Source of the DNA: Quillaja saponaria
Lineage: Eukaryota > Streptophyta > Magnoliopsida > Fabales > Quillajaceae
DNA length: 64,000 nt
Assembly (NCBI GenBank): GCA_029379385.1
Contig: CM055615.1
Span: 3,286,001-3,350,000, forward strand
Direction: 5' to 3'
Part shown: positions 33,000 to 42,840 of the stretch, one piece after another
Layout of the letters: each line of letters starts with the position of its first letter
Position numbering within the stretch: the stretch's first letter is position 1
Notes under the pieces: model-generated
Told to the model about the DNA's origin: nothing
Seen by the model: the letters and a program-made list of their open reading frames with translations, nothing else
The model's database searches: none
Translations under genes and position numbers: made by a program

Positions 33000-34400
33000 T
33001 TTGATCGTATTTAATGAAGAGTTTTAAGGAAACCTTCATAAGTGCTATTGGCTTCTGCTGCATTAAAATTGCCCCAACACCTTACCCGGAAGCATCACAT
33101 TCAATAATAAATTTGTTGAAAAATCGAGTAAGGCTAACACAGAGGCACAAGTCATCACTTTCTTCAACTTGTGAAAGCTTCGTCTGCTAATAAGGACCAC
33201 TTGAAGGAATCCTTTTTAAGCATCTTCGTTAGCGACCTAGCTATTTTACCAAACTTCTAAATGAATTTTCAGTAGTAGCCACATAGAACAAGAAACCCTC
33301 TCATAGTATTCGGGGATGCAATTTTCGGCCAGCTCTTGATAGCAACAATTTTATTATTATTATTATTATTTTTTTTTTTTTTATGGATCTATAGTAAGTC
33401 CAACATTAGTAATCACATGGCCTAGGTACTTAAATTCCCTTTGGCTAAATTGACATTTTTCTACTTTTACAATTAGTTTATGAGTTTGTGAAATAGAAAA
33501 AAAAAATCCAAATGGTTCACATGATCATGCCAAGTCCTACTATATACGAGACTATCATCAAAATCAAGACCAAACTTAGATAATTTCAGAATACCTCATT
33601 CATGAGAGATTGGAACGTTGATAAAGCATTGGTAAGACCGAATAGCATTATTAAGAATTCATAATGATCATAGTGAGTCTGAAAAGTTATCTTCTCAATA
33701 TCTTGTGGATGAATCCTTATTTGATGATAGCCAGATCACAAATCTAGCTTTCAAAAATATTGTGCACCATTTAGCACATCAATGACAGGGATTAGCAACT
33801 TATCCTTCACAGCGATTTTGTTTGAGGCCCTAAAATCAATACACATCCTCCAAGGGCCGTCATATTTCTGTACTAAGAGAACAGGAGCTGAGTATGGGCT
33901 ATTATTGGTCGTATGACCTTGGTTTTTAACATTTTAGCCACAATCCTTTCATTTTTCAGATTGCTGAAAGTGAGGATGTTGGTAAGGCTTGATCGAAATT
34001 GGTTTCCTTATGCTTCAGAGGTATTTTGTGATCTTGCACATGAAGAGGAGAAAGCCTAATTGGCTCTGCCAACACTCTCTTAAACCATATCCAGGAGGTC
34101 CTGAAAATTGTTATCAATTTGGTTCTTCACGATTTTTGAGCACTATAAAAGAACTTCCTTCCCTCCTATCATAAACTTCATCGGAAGTTTTGAAAAGTCC
34201 TAGTTAATTGACCCCAAATTTCGCAACCGTTGAGTCTCTAACACAACATCATAGCCCTGCAAAGGTAATATGTAAAAATCAATAAATAGTGGATCCCTTG
34301 TAGAATTAATTGGACATGATTACATTTAGGTGGACTTGCCAAAATTTCGCTTGAAGCAACAATCACTTCCAATTTGCCCCTTGGCACTAGTTTCAATCCA
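33000..34400 (-). pseudogene. Ty3 protease/RT/RNase H region, heavily degraded
   Basis: Fragments can be read on the minus strand: the protease remnant GSSHNFVSERFANKSGLKL (about 34380-34440), its DSG Asp replaced and followed by a stop, and RT pieces around 33600-33900. Frames change every few tens of codons. It is in much worse condition than the integrase. A T-rich run near 33348-33382 interrupts it. Confidence 0.7.
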
Positions 34401-34462
34401 GACTTATTTGCAAACCTCTCACTTACAAAATTATGAGAGCTTCCTTATTCCATAAGGACAAT

Positions 34463-35182
34463 TTCCTAATTTCTCTTGAAGTTGCATAGTTTTGGATCCA
34501 TTTGAACAAGAAATAGCATCAAGGATATAGCTGGAATTTCCACAGTATCATCTTCTTCAATTTTCATGTCAACATCATCATCGTTATCTCCAAGTATAGC
34601 TTGGATAGAAAACAATTTCTTGCACCTATTCCCTGAAGCAAAGGCCCAATCTCTTCCTTTCATTCAACTCATCCCGCCTCAACCTCTTGATGTTGTTACC
34701 TGCTTTAGTGACTGGAAAAGGTAAAGATCGTGGTGTTTGTACAATAGCTTTACTGGTAACTGTCGAGCCTTTTCTTTGAAAGAAATTTCTAGTTTCGTAC
34801 AACCTGGCCAACCCAATTGCAGAAGTCAGGGTTGTAGGTTGGCTAGCTTGCACCTCTATTTGAATAGAATCTGCCAATCCACTTATAAAACAACTAACTT
34901 GCATTGGTAGTGCCAAGTGATCAATCTGAGTTAGGTATAATTGCACAGTGCCATATTGTTGTAGCTTTGAGTGGAGTTCATCTTTGAATTCTTGCCAATG
35001 ATTGACACTTCTTGTTTGAGCAGTTGAAACCATAGTTGTGCATCTCTTTCTAAGTGAAATAAGGCCAAGGAAACTCTATCTACAGCTAGTGTATCATGAA
35101 ATTCGAAAAATTGTTCGTCCCTGCAAAACCAGCTTGTGGGATCTTCCTTCCCATTAAAGTGAGGAAAGTCTAGCTTGACCAA
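34463..35182 (-). pseudogene. Ty3 gag
   Basis: Two overlapping frames carry retrotransposon-gag similarity: VKLDFPHFNGKEDPTSWF near the start and HLALPMQVSCFISGLADSI with GLARLYETR further on. The C-terminal part (34466-34663) contains GDNDDDVDMKIEEDD. A frameshift near 34950 separates the first two parts. Confidence 0.82.
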
Positions 35183-35431
35183 TTTTAGGGTATGTTGATG
35201 TTGAGCTGCTGCTAGTGTTAATAGCCTTCCTTTAGTCCCTGAGAATGTGATTCAGACTTCTCTACACCCCATTAGATCGCTGACTCCCTATTTGATCCAC
35301 ACGGGTGTTGAGGTGTGAGAAAAGTTGCTCCAAACTATTAAGAATACCTTGCTGCCCTTCTGACAGAGACTGCACGGTTTAAATATGTGGTATAAACTAG
35401 TTTATGTTCTTCTGACCTATGTTGCTGAAGT

Positions 35432-35575
35432 AGATAATAAGGAAATAATTGATTTAATTGAGAAAACTAGGATCTCTAACTTTACACGTTGGTAAATATT
35501 CTGATACCTTCTTTTATTTCAGTCAAGTATATAAATAGACTTTTACAAAAAACTTACTAACAAATAGGAACTAAT
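35432..35575 (-). repeat. 5' LTR-like segment of the unit 2 Ty3 element
   Basis: This is the partner of 31621-31775. No initiator Met-tRNA primer-binding site can be recognised beside it. The sequence from 35576 to 35723 may be the remaining LTR, without a surviving partner. Confidence 0.6.
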
Positions 35576-35729
35576 CATATTAATAACCTATGAACATAAC
35601 AGGAAATCAGCTAACAACTTAATTGTCAAAGTGATTTAAACTAAAACAAACTCCTATTAAACAACAAAGACTAAGTCTTTAGGAATTCTGTGGGAAGAGT
35701 AATTCCTTTAGGAACGTATCATGTATTAT

Positions 35730-36900
35730 ACCCAAAAGGGTCTTTATCACCCACTTAACACACTAAATCTCATTATTACGTCACTTTCTTCACTCAATTA
35801 TTTCAACCAATCTCTCCCATCCTATGTATGAGATGGAATATCGCTAGCTATTATTGAAATCACAGTCACAATTCATTTCTCACCTATTGTTTTATTTCAA
35901 ATTTTCTCTCACCCTTTCATCCAAGGATATGGGATTTGTACATTTTCCTACAGGAAGGTTAGTTGGGGTTAAAGCCAATTTAGTTTTTTTTTAAAATTAA
36001 TTTTTAGACTATATAAATGTATACACATTATAAAGATTGAGTCTTAGAGTATGTATGAAATAATTGACTGGTTTTGGCTATTTTCTCTCCATCTTTGGAG
36101 GGTTAATTAAAAGGTTTGTTTGTATCAATAATATCAAAGCTCCATATCATCTATAAGTAATTTTCAACACTTCCAAAAGGGAGGCAAAAAGGTTTGTTTG
36201 TATCAATAATATCAAAGCTCCATATCATCTATAAGTAATTTTCAACACTTCCAAAAGGGAGGCAAGAAATCATGAAGGTGATTCAAGAAATAGTTATTAA
36301 ACCTAGTACTCCTAATCTCAAAGAACTAAGTTTCTAAATGCACAATTGAATTAAAGAAAATGATGTTTATCGTATGAGAATCTCAAAAATAATCAAGTCT
36401 TCATCATAAGGAAGGTCTTGAATCCAAGTTTTCAAATACACGATTGAAAAAAAAATGATGTTTATAAGGCAATCTCAAACATAATCAAGTATTCAAGAGA
36501 AAGTTATGGAAAAATCAAGATTTTTATTCAAGACAAGAAATCCAGAAAATCATCATAAGTAATTTACAACATCAACTGCGAAATTAGACTTAAAAACAAA
36601 CCAACATCACATGAATGAAATTGACTAGATTTTCTTTCTCCCTCCGAAGAATTCATCACAATCCGTTGATGTGAACAAGGCTACAAAAAAGGATGTGTCT
36701 AAATTCTCGCACAATCTTTGAAAGCTAATAGGCTACTGTTGTTAACAAATAATAATAAAATGATGGCAAATACATTAAAAAGCAAAAAAGACACAAGAAT
36801 TACGTGGTTCACCTAACTAGGATTAGATCTGTTGAGGCGATCACTTAAACTTCAAAAATAATTTACAGAATCTCTCACTCACTTCACTCATAGATACAAT
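35730..36900. other. Conserved non-coding AT-rich segment, unit 2
   Basis: This is the counterpart of 9100-10295 and 60640-61900. No gene is seen. It contains a private 78-bp tandem duplication. Confidence 0.55.
36111..36266. repeat. Tandem duplication, 78-bp period
   Basis: Two identical or nearly identical copies begin AAGGTTTGTTTGTATC at 36111 and 36189 and end at GGGAGGCAA. It is private to unit 2. Confidence 0.88.
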
Positions 36901-36917
36901 TTTGTTCTCATACAAGG

Positions 36918-36920
<3 letters not shown>

Positions 36921-36956
<36 letters not shown>
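36921..36956. repeat. (TA)18 microsatellite at the solo-LTR site
   Basis: A 36-bp TA run sits exactly where units 1 and 3 carry solo LTRs flanked by ATATA. It is either the ancestral target or a later expansion. Confidence 0.9.
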
Positions 36957-36957
<1 letters not shown>

Positions 36958-37839
36958 CAACTTAAGAAATCCTAATTCTAGATCATAGACCTGCTACTAA
37001 CTGCGATGATTATAAACCTTAATTTGACATTTGTTACAGCTGCTCTTCGTGAGACCCATACTTCTTAATTGTAGTGGTCAAGAAGAATTAGGCTTCATAA
37101 TTAACCAACAACTATTATGACAGCTGACGTTAGAGCTTGATACGTATTGGCCTTACATAATTAATAGTAGTAGATTATTAGATTATAGAGTTTTTAGAAC
37201 TCAATTATTTTTGTTTTAAACAAAATGAAGGCTGAATTTAGAAATACTTAACCCTGCGTAGTAGTAGCATAGCTTATCAAATTTTGAAGACTTTTTGACA
37301 AGTCAGTGATTTGTAAAAAAAGAAGTAAAAGTAAGGTTTGTATTTTGAGAACGGATTAGAATTATGAAGTGTAATATATATAGGACTTATAATTATTACG
37401 TTTGATTAGTGATTGATAAATTTTTTTTATTTTTTTATCGGAAATCATCATTTAAAAAGACTGTACATTCATCTCTCCACCCAAACTTGAACATATTAGA
37501 ATGTTCTGCCTTTACAAAAATTATACGAATGTTTATTCATAGAAACTTTTGAAACCATGTTAAAAAGTCATTTTACCTAAGTGTTTAAGTTGTTAGGTGA
37601 AATTTAAGTAATGAGTTTTTAATTTCTTACATGTATCTAGATGCAATAGTAACCAAAATAAATTATTGCTTTGTGGAGTCTATCTTTATTTATTCATGTA
37701 ATACAATTAAATAGTAATACAGTTTGAAGCAAGTGCAAGTTAATTCTAATAGAAAGATTCAAGAACTAATCCAAAAAATCTAATTATCAATTTAGACATG
37801 ATATCAAAATACTTCCAAAGAAGGAAAAGAATGAAAAAC

Positions 37840-37955
37840 TAACTGATCCCGCAATAGTGCCCTTGCTCTCTTCAAAATGCAGTTAACCATTTTCCATACC
37901 ATACAATAACACCATCTACAAATGAAGAGACAGGTGAAGTTTTGGAACTTTATCC
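37840..37955 (-). pseudogene. 3' remnant of the LDLPLHL ORF, unit 2
   Basis: It matches 17310-17420: the presumed 3' untranslated stretch (GATCCCGCAATAGTGCCC) and about the last ten codons. It is cut at 37955 where sequence switches to repeat modules. The rest of the ORF pair is absent from unit 2. Confidence 0.6.
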
Positions 37956-38285
37956 AAACTTGTTAAGTATATATTTAGGTGAAAATGAGATCATCCAAAT
38001 GGCTATTGAGTTTGAAAGAATTGCACTTGATGTTTATAGCTATTCAAGTTGGAAAGGCTGTATTAATGCAGTTAATCGTAGAACTGAGTTTAAGATTAAG
38101 AAGGCCTTTGATATTTTGATATATTGTTATAGTTTTGTTTTACAAATAAAAGTACTGGAAGAAAAAGTTGATTCATATATAATTTGTTGGATATTCTGAA
38201 ACTTTCTATAGGTGGGGATAAAACAAATTAAGGTTTATATGATAGGAAAAAAGAAAAAAGAAAAAGGCATTGATACAAAGTAAAG

Positions 38286-38433
38286 GGGGCCGATGAGGTC
38301 TTAGCTCAACTAGTTAATACGGAGGTCCCGGTTCAAGCCATCTGTTGATGTGGTGGATATTTTCTTTATATGAGTTAATGTTCCCACCTTTGTGTGGTTC
38401 TTTGATAATTGTTGAACTACGAAAAAAAAAAAA
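38286..38433 (+). mobile_element. tRNA-derived SINE with target-site duplication
   Basis: This 148-bp insert has an A-box-like TAGCTCAACTAGTTA, a B-box-like GGTTCAAGCC about 35 bases later, and a terminal A-run of 12. These are the internal RNA polymerase III promoter elements of tRNA-derived SINEs. Direct repeats GATACAAAGTAAAG (38272-38285) and GATACAAAATAAAAG (38434-38448) flank it. Empty sites without the insert are present at about 50290 and 21600. It would be mobilised by a LINE. Confidence 0.88.
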
Positions 38434-38520
38434 GATACAAAATAAAAGTGATGATGACTTTTGTTAGAAAGAAAAAAAATTTGTGAGGTAAATACATTAA
38501 GTCTTAGGTTATAGTGAGAT

Positions 38521-38903
38521 TAGTTGTGCAAATGATCCGAGCTGTTCATGAACAACTTGAGATCAAACTAGGTAAGTGCTCGTTCAAGCTCAGTTCATTT
38601 TCTAAACGAGTTGAGCTCGAGCTTTATTTTAGGGCTTGTTTAGTAAACAAACAAAGCTTGAACTTTATAAAGCTCAGCTTGAAAACTCGTGAGCCCGGCT
38701 CGTTTAAAATAATTAAATATATTTATTTATTTATATTTTATATATATAAAAGATAAACATATAATAAATATATTTGTTTAAACAATATGACACAATAACA
38801 TGTTTAACTTAGTGGTAATACACTTTGCATTCTCTATAACAGGTTTGGGAGTTCGAATCTCTATGGCTTCATTCACGTTACATTCTCTATAATAACACCC
38901 CTA
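38521..38903. mobile_element. hAT-type MITE
   Basis: The ends are inverted: TAGTTGTGCAAATGA at the left and TAATAACACCCCTA at the right, whose reverse complement is TAGGGGTGTTATTA. Flanks AGTGAGAT (38513-38520) and AGTGAGAA (38904-38911) match at 7 of 8 positions, as in hAT insertions. The interior holds GAGCTCGAGC-like and GAGCCGGGC-like stretches common in plant hAT MITEs. No coding sequence. It sits inside a repeat module of the chimeric unit. Confidence 0.8.
38795..38895 (+). other. tRNA-like A/B boxes inside the MITE
   Basis: TAACTTAGTGGTAATAC resembles an A box and GGGAGTTCGAATCTC a B box, about 40 bases apart. CATTCTCTATAA occurs on both sides of the B box (near 38830 and 38881). This may be a SINE fragment captured by the MITE. 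There is no poly(A) tail, so the call is tentative. Confidence 0.4.
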
Positions 38904-38928
38904 AGTGAGAAGATATTATCTAAATGTG

Positions 38929-39987
38929 GGAGCTTGGATCCTATTGAGAAAAAAACACCGGAGAGTCTCTAGAGAGGAACAAAACCAAATTGTTTCCTCT
39001 CCAATACGTCAACATAATAGGCTCATTTGCTGTTTTTTTATTTTTTTACTTTAGGATTAATTATATTTTTAGTTGTTCTAATATGAAAATGTTTTAGTTG
39101 AATCCTTTATTTCTTTTTTCTGGTTTGAATCCCTTGATTTCACAATATTACTTATTTTCTATCAACTATCTCAATTAATTTGATTTGTAATCAACATTTA
39201 GGAAGAAAAAAAATTATACATATATCATTTTTTTATTTATAAAATTAATCCAATAGATTTTTCTTTTATTATATTCAGACACAAATATAAATTGAGAATT
39301 GTATTAAAAATATATATATATTTGTATAGGAGTTTGATTGTTGTATTTTATTGAGACCAATATTGAAATTTTATAAGTGAAAACATGCAAATTTTTGGAG
39401 ATTAGCCTAATGTGTCGGTGAGATATATATATATATATATATATTTTTTAAGGAGTTAAATTTACATTTTTTTTTAGTCTTCGTACAAATAATATGCTTT
39501 TAATTAGACTATAAAAATGAACATAAATTCACATAATAAATAAATTTTTTACTATCCTTTTTAACTAATTATTAATGTTAATTTTAATTTTAAGTTTTTT
39601 TCTAAGCATCAATCTCAATAAGACATTCAAACACCAATATAATTTTATTTAAAAAAAAAAAAATACAAATCTCAATTTGTATCTAATCTAAATATAATTT
39701 AAAAAAAATTAAAATTTGGTATATTACTTAGAGAAAATGGTATATAAATCATTTTTATTTTATTTTTAATAAAGAATATTTTAATATAAAATGTAAAAAG
39801 GATCCAAATCAAGTGATACAGCTGAAATACTTCATATTAGAAAAATCAAAAGTAAAATTAACCCTAAATGAAAAATAAAATAACAGTAAGGGGGCTATTA
39901 TTTTTGACTGATTGGTGAAGAAATGGCTGTGTTTTGTCCCTCTCCAGGGACTCTCAAGCCGTTTCCTCTCCATGGGATCCAAGCTCC
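38929..39987. mobile_element. Non-autonomous TIR DNA transposon, 1.06 kb
   Basis: It begins GGAGCTTGGATCC and ends GGATCCAAGCTCC. The inverted similarity continues inward for about 55 bp (GAGAGTCTCTAGAGAGG against CCTCTCCAGGGACTCTC). AAATGTG flanks both sides (38922-38928 and 39988-39994). The uninterrupted site is seen in paralogous module copies (ATCCAAATGTGG). The interior is very AT-rich with no transposase. A duplication of 7 bp is unusual; with sequence drift it could be a MULE (9 bp) or hAT (8 bp). Confidence 0.8.
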
Positions 39988-40107
39988 AAATGTGGCTAAT
40001 AGAGTTTGAAAGAATTGCACTTGATAGTTGTTGCATTTGTTGGCATTGATATAAATAAAAGTGATGATGATTTTAGTTTTTTTAGTTAATTTATTAGATT
40101 TAATAAA

Positions 40108-40687
40108 TGTAAGATTTTGACACAAATTCTTATTTGGTAGTTTCCTAATTAGTTTATTCTTGGTGGGCAAAAAATAACTAATTAGATGTTGACGGAGATT
40201 TCCTATTTAACTTATTCTTGGTGGGCAAGAAATAACTAATTAAAAGCTAATGAGATTTCCTAATTAGATTTACTTTGGTGGGTCTGTAAGTCTAATTAGA
40301 TGATTGTAGGGTTTCTATAAAGTGGAAGAAAAAGTTTGCCTGTTAGGCAAGACTTATGTAGTATAAACATGTAGGCTTGTGAAAGTTGTAGATATGAGAA
40401 AAAGAAAGATCTAATATTTGTGGGAACCCCTCTCAGGGGTAGGGGAGAAAGAGAGATTAGTAAGGACGTAGCCTGAGTGAGTGAGAACACTATGTGTGAG
40501 TGTACTCTTTCTATGTAATCTTTATTGGAATATTAGTGAATAATTTCTTCATTTGTGGATGTATGCAAATGATCAAACCACGTTATATTTTGTGTTGATG
40601 TTTATTTCTTTTCTTTTCTACTTATATTTGTATGGACGTCATTTATTACTTTTACTATAACTTATCAAAAACTGAAGGAGAATTTCA
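40108..40687 (+). repeat. 5' LTR of the non-autonomous element
   Basis: It starts TGTAAGATTTTGAC. Repeated AACTAATTAGA and TTCTTGGTGGG motifs lie in the first 180 bp. It ends near GGAGAATTTCA. The last 20-25 bases differ from the other LTR, so the end is approximate. Confidence 0.75.
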
Positions 40688-40739
40688 AATGGCTGAAGAG
40701 AATTTTGGTGAAGGTGGAACTATTGTAAAAATTTAAAGG

Positions 40740-40840
40740 TGTTTAAAGAAAAAAAAAAAGAGAGAGAGAGAGAGAGAAAAAAAAATTTGAAATTGTGTAG
40801 AAAGATTAGAAAGAAGAAGAAGAAGGAAAAAAAAAAAAAG
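40740..40840 (+). repeat. Purine-rich low-complexity tract
   Basis: Runs of A, (GA)n at about 40761-40777 and GAAGAAGAAG lie just inside the first LTR. Confidence 0.75.
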
Positions 40841-40870
40841 GTTGGGTTTTGCATTAAGATTTGTTGAGGT

Positions 40871-41165
40871 GAAGTTGTTTGTAGAAAACTAACCCATTGA
40901 TGAGATGACGCAGAAAGGACTCATCAATAGTGATATGTGAGATAAGGAGTTGTAGTGTTTGCAGAAACCTAACCTAGTGATGAGACGACTTGGAAAGGGC
41001 TTATCAATGGTGATAACTCAGATGGAGTTGCATTCCAATAATGAGATGACATGGAAAGAGCTCATTAATGGGGACAGGTGAGATAGAGTTGTTGTTTTGA
41101 TAAAAGTCTAATCCAATGATGTGAAGATATGGAAAGGGCTCATCAATGTTTTTAGGTGAGAGAAG
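40871..41165 (+). repeat. Four diverged internal tandem repeats, 60-80 bp
   Basis: Each contains a form of AACCCATTGATGAGATGAC, then GGAAAGGGCTCATCAATG, then GTGAGAT and AGTTGT. They start near 40891, 40971, 41032 and 41110. They make up nearly half of the internal region. Confidence 0.8.
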
Positions 41166-41363
41166 ATGACGACATACATATACATTGTTGTTGTTGCTGG
41201 ATATCATGGTTTGTTCACTATAAAGTGATGACTCTCGATGAGTAAGGCTCGTGAAGTTTTAATAGTTTTGTTGTTGATGGTATATGATGCATTGGGTATT
41301 AAAGAAGATTGATGATTGAAGTTTGAAGAATGTTTAGAAGGATTTTGAGTCAAAGGTGGAGAT

Positions 41364-41956
41364 TGTAGGATTGTGATCTAAATCCTTATTTGGTAGTTTG
41401 CTATCAGTTTGTTTTTGGTAGGCAAAAAATAACTAATTAGATATTGATGGGAATTTCCTAATTAATTTATTCTTGGTGGGAAAGAAATAACTAATTAGAA
41501 GTTGATGAGATTTTCTAATTAGATTTACCTTGGTGGATAAGTAAGTCTAATTAGATGATTGTAGGGCTTCCATAAAGTGAAAGAAAAGACTGCTTGTTAG
41601 GAAAGTCTTATGTAGTATAAATATGTAGGCTTGTGAGAGTTGTAGGTATGAGAAAGAAAGAGATCTAATATTTGTAGGAGCCTCCTTCAAGGGTAGGGAA
41701 GTAAAAGAGATTAGTAGAGATGTAGACTGAGTGAGTGAGAACACTATGCGCAGAGTGTACTCTTTCTATGTAATCTTTCTTGAAATATTAGTGAATTCTT
41801 TTCTCATCTGTGGATGTAGGCAAGGGACCAAACCATGTTATATTTTGTGTTAATGTTTATTTCTCTTCTCTACTACTTATATTTGTATAGATGTCATTTG
41901 TTACTTTTACTATAACTCACTGAATATTGAAGAGGAATTTTGTATAATTCTCAACA
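41364..41956 (+). repeat. 3' LTR of the non-autonomous element
   Basis: It is 593 bp, starts TGTAGGATTGTGATC and ends ATTCTCAACA. The end agrees with the solo LTRs, which read CCCAACA on the same strand. Confidence 0.8.
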
Positions 41957-42212
41957 ATAGATACTTTAGATGATTGAGAATTATTTGTTAATTGTAACTC
42001 AAATAAGGAGATTATATGCTTGATTCGATAATTTATGAGAGTAATTACAAATGTGTGATAGTTCATGAAGATAAAATACAATTGACTATAAATTTTAATT
42101 ATGTTACTTGTGTACTTTTATAATTTTAATATGATTTTATTGGCTCATTGAATAATAGAAAAGTGACACGGACAAAATTTTTAGGGATGCCTTATGTTTT
42201 AGTAAAGATATA

Positions 42213-42276
42213 ATGTTGGGCAATGTCCCACATCGGTTGGTTGTGCGTGTGTTAGCAAAAAAAAAAAAAAAAAAAA
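42213..42276 (+). mobile_element. 64-bp retroposed insert with a USE-like box and poly(A)
   Basis: Direct repeats AAAGATATA (42204-42212 and 42277-42285) flank an insert with GTCCCACATCGG and a run of about 20 A. The uninterrupted site is in unit 2 near 18885. RTCCCACATCG is the upstream sequence element of plant snRNA genes; similar words also occur in some LTRs, so the origin is open. Confidence 0.6.
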
Positions 42277-42639
42277 AAAGATATATTATACAATTAAATA
42301 AGTGCTATAGTAAAAAAGTTTTTCTTTTGATGGCATATTGTTTTTAGAATTTTTTTTTTTTTGTATTAGAAGTTAAATGTCTTTTGTTAATTTCATTTTC
42401 ATCTTCAAGTGAGAATATCAAGAATAAGTGGGCCTTTGTGAATTCTTATGATTTGTATAATTCACTAATTTCTTTTTGCTAATTAATAGCTCACTTTAAT
42501 TAAGTTTCTATGCTTAAATATTAAGATTGTTTGGTTCCCTTAAAAGAAAAATTATTTTTTTGGTCATTACCAACACCTCACTTTAATTTTATTTTGTTTT
42601 TTGAGAAAACTTTGTTAAATTGAAATTAAATTGACATGC

Positions 42640-42840
42640 GTTGTTAGAGACACTAAGGGGGAGCGTAGTAACAGCATCCATCTGTCGGTCAGTATTCGTT
42701 CGCTCTCTCTAGTGAAGCATCTAACCGTCAGTTTGTTTTTCATTGAGGTTTGAGAAATTCAAAAATCCAGCTGTTGTATCTTCCATTCCGTTGCTTCAGG
42801 TTTCACTCTCTTATAAATATCCATAAAACTCAAAAATCTG
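42640..42840 (+). promoter_or_regulatory. Putative core promoter, unit 3 copy, exon deleted
   Basis: The TATAAATA box is at 42812-42819. About 20 bases further on, at about 42838, the sequence jumps to GAAAATTTTAGATC, which lies about 330 bp inside the intron in the other units (near 19805). Leader, first exon and donor are missing. If the promoter fires, the transcript would lack the normal start. Confidence 0.55.

Larger units (their letters stand above)
31350..35723 (-). mobile_element. Degraded Ty3/gypsy element, boundaries partly unclear
   Basis: Relative to unit 3 (continuous near 60600-60640), sequence from about 31350 to 35723 is inserted. CATGTA is found at both edges (31344-31349 and 35724-35729) and may be the target-site duplication. 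Inside, LTR-like segments lie at about 31621-31775 and 35432-35575. On the minus strand gag, protease, RT, integrase and C-terminal tail follow in Ty3 order. The LTR pair is short and diverged, and 31350-31620 has no partner at the other end, so either a second insertion is present or the LTRs are truncated. Confidence 0.8.
18000..37955 (+). repeat. Segmental duplication unit 2
   Basis: This second copy of the block carries a copia element, a hAT/RTE composite and a degraded Ty3 element that units 1 and 3 lack at the same positions. It lacks the solo LTR that units 1 and 3 share. It is the only copy whose first-exon ATG is intact. The right end stops abruptly about ten codons into the 3' end of the minus-strand ORF at about 37955 and is joined there to internal repeat-module sequence. 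Confidence 0.85.
37956..40070 (+). repeat. Chimeric partial unit between units 2 and 3
   Basis: From 37956 the sequence matches the interior repeat modules of a unit (compare about 50030-50420), not the expected start of a new unit. Near 40070 it switches to sequence matching about 18610 of unit 2, the start of unit 3. The fragment is the remains of a further copy, cut down by deletion or unequal exchange. It hosts a SINE, a hAT-type MITE and a 1.06-kb TIR element, which separate its pieces at 38285, 38520, 38911 and 39990. Confidence 0.7.
40108..41956 (+). mobile_element. Non-autonomous LTR retrotransposon, 1.85 kb
   Basis: Two direct LTR-like copies bracket about 680 bp of sequence without coding similarity to gag or pol. 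Flanks ATAAA (40103-40107) and ATAGA (41957-41961) match at 4 of 5 positions. The empty site is preserved in unit 2 near 18640-18655. A purine-rich AAAGGTGGAGA precedes the second LTR. No initiator Met-tRNA site follows the first LTR. The size and lack of genes suggest a TRIM or small LARD-type element; 580-590 bp LTRs are long for a TRIM. Solo LTRs of the same family lie at 15839 and 62023. Confidence 0.82.

Noticed and set aside
35724..35765. CACTA at 31616-31620 and 35761-35765 as the target duplication of the unit 2 Ty3 element
   Set aside because: The sequence on both sides of the right-hand CACTA aligns with uninterrupted unit 3, so the match is chance. CATGTA at the edges of the inserted segment fits better.
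38795..38895. A genuine tRNA gene
   Set aside because: A/B-box-like words are present but no cloverleaf could be drawn. It lies inside a MITE. The same applies to 38286-38433, which is a SINE with a poly(A) tail.
41004..41207. Minus-strand ORF within the non-autonomous LTR element as a possible gene
   Set aside because: It is the antisense reading of the internal tandem repeats. The frame is open by chance and has no gag or pol motif.
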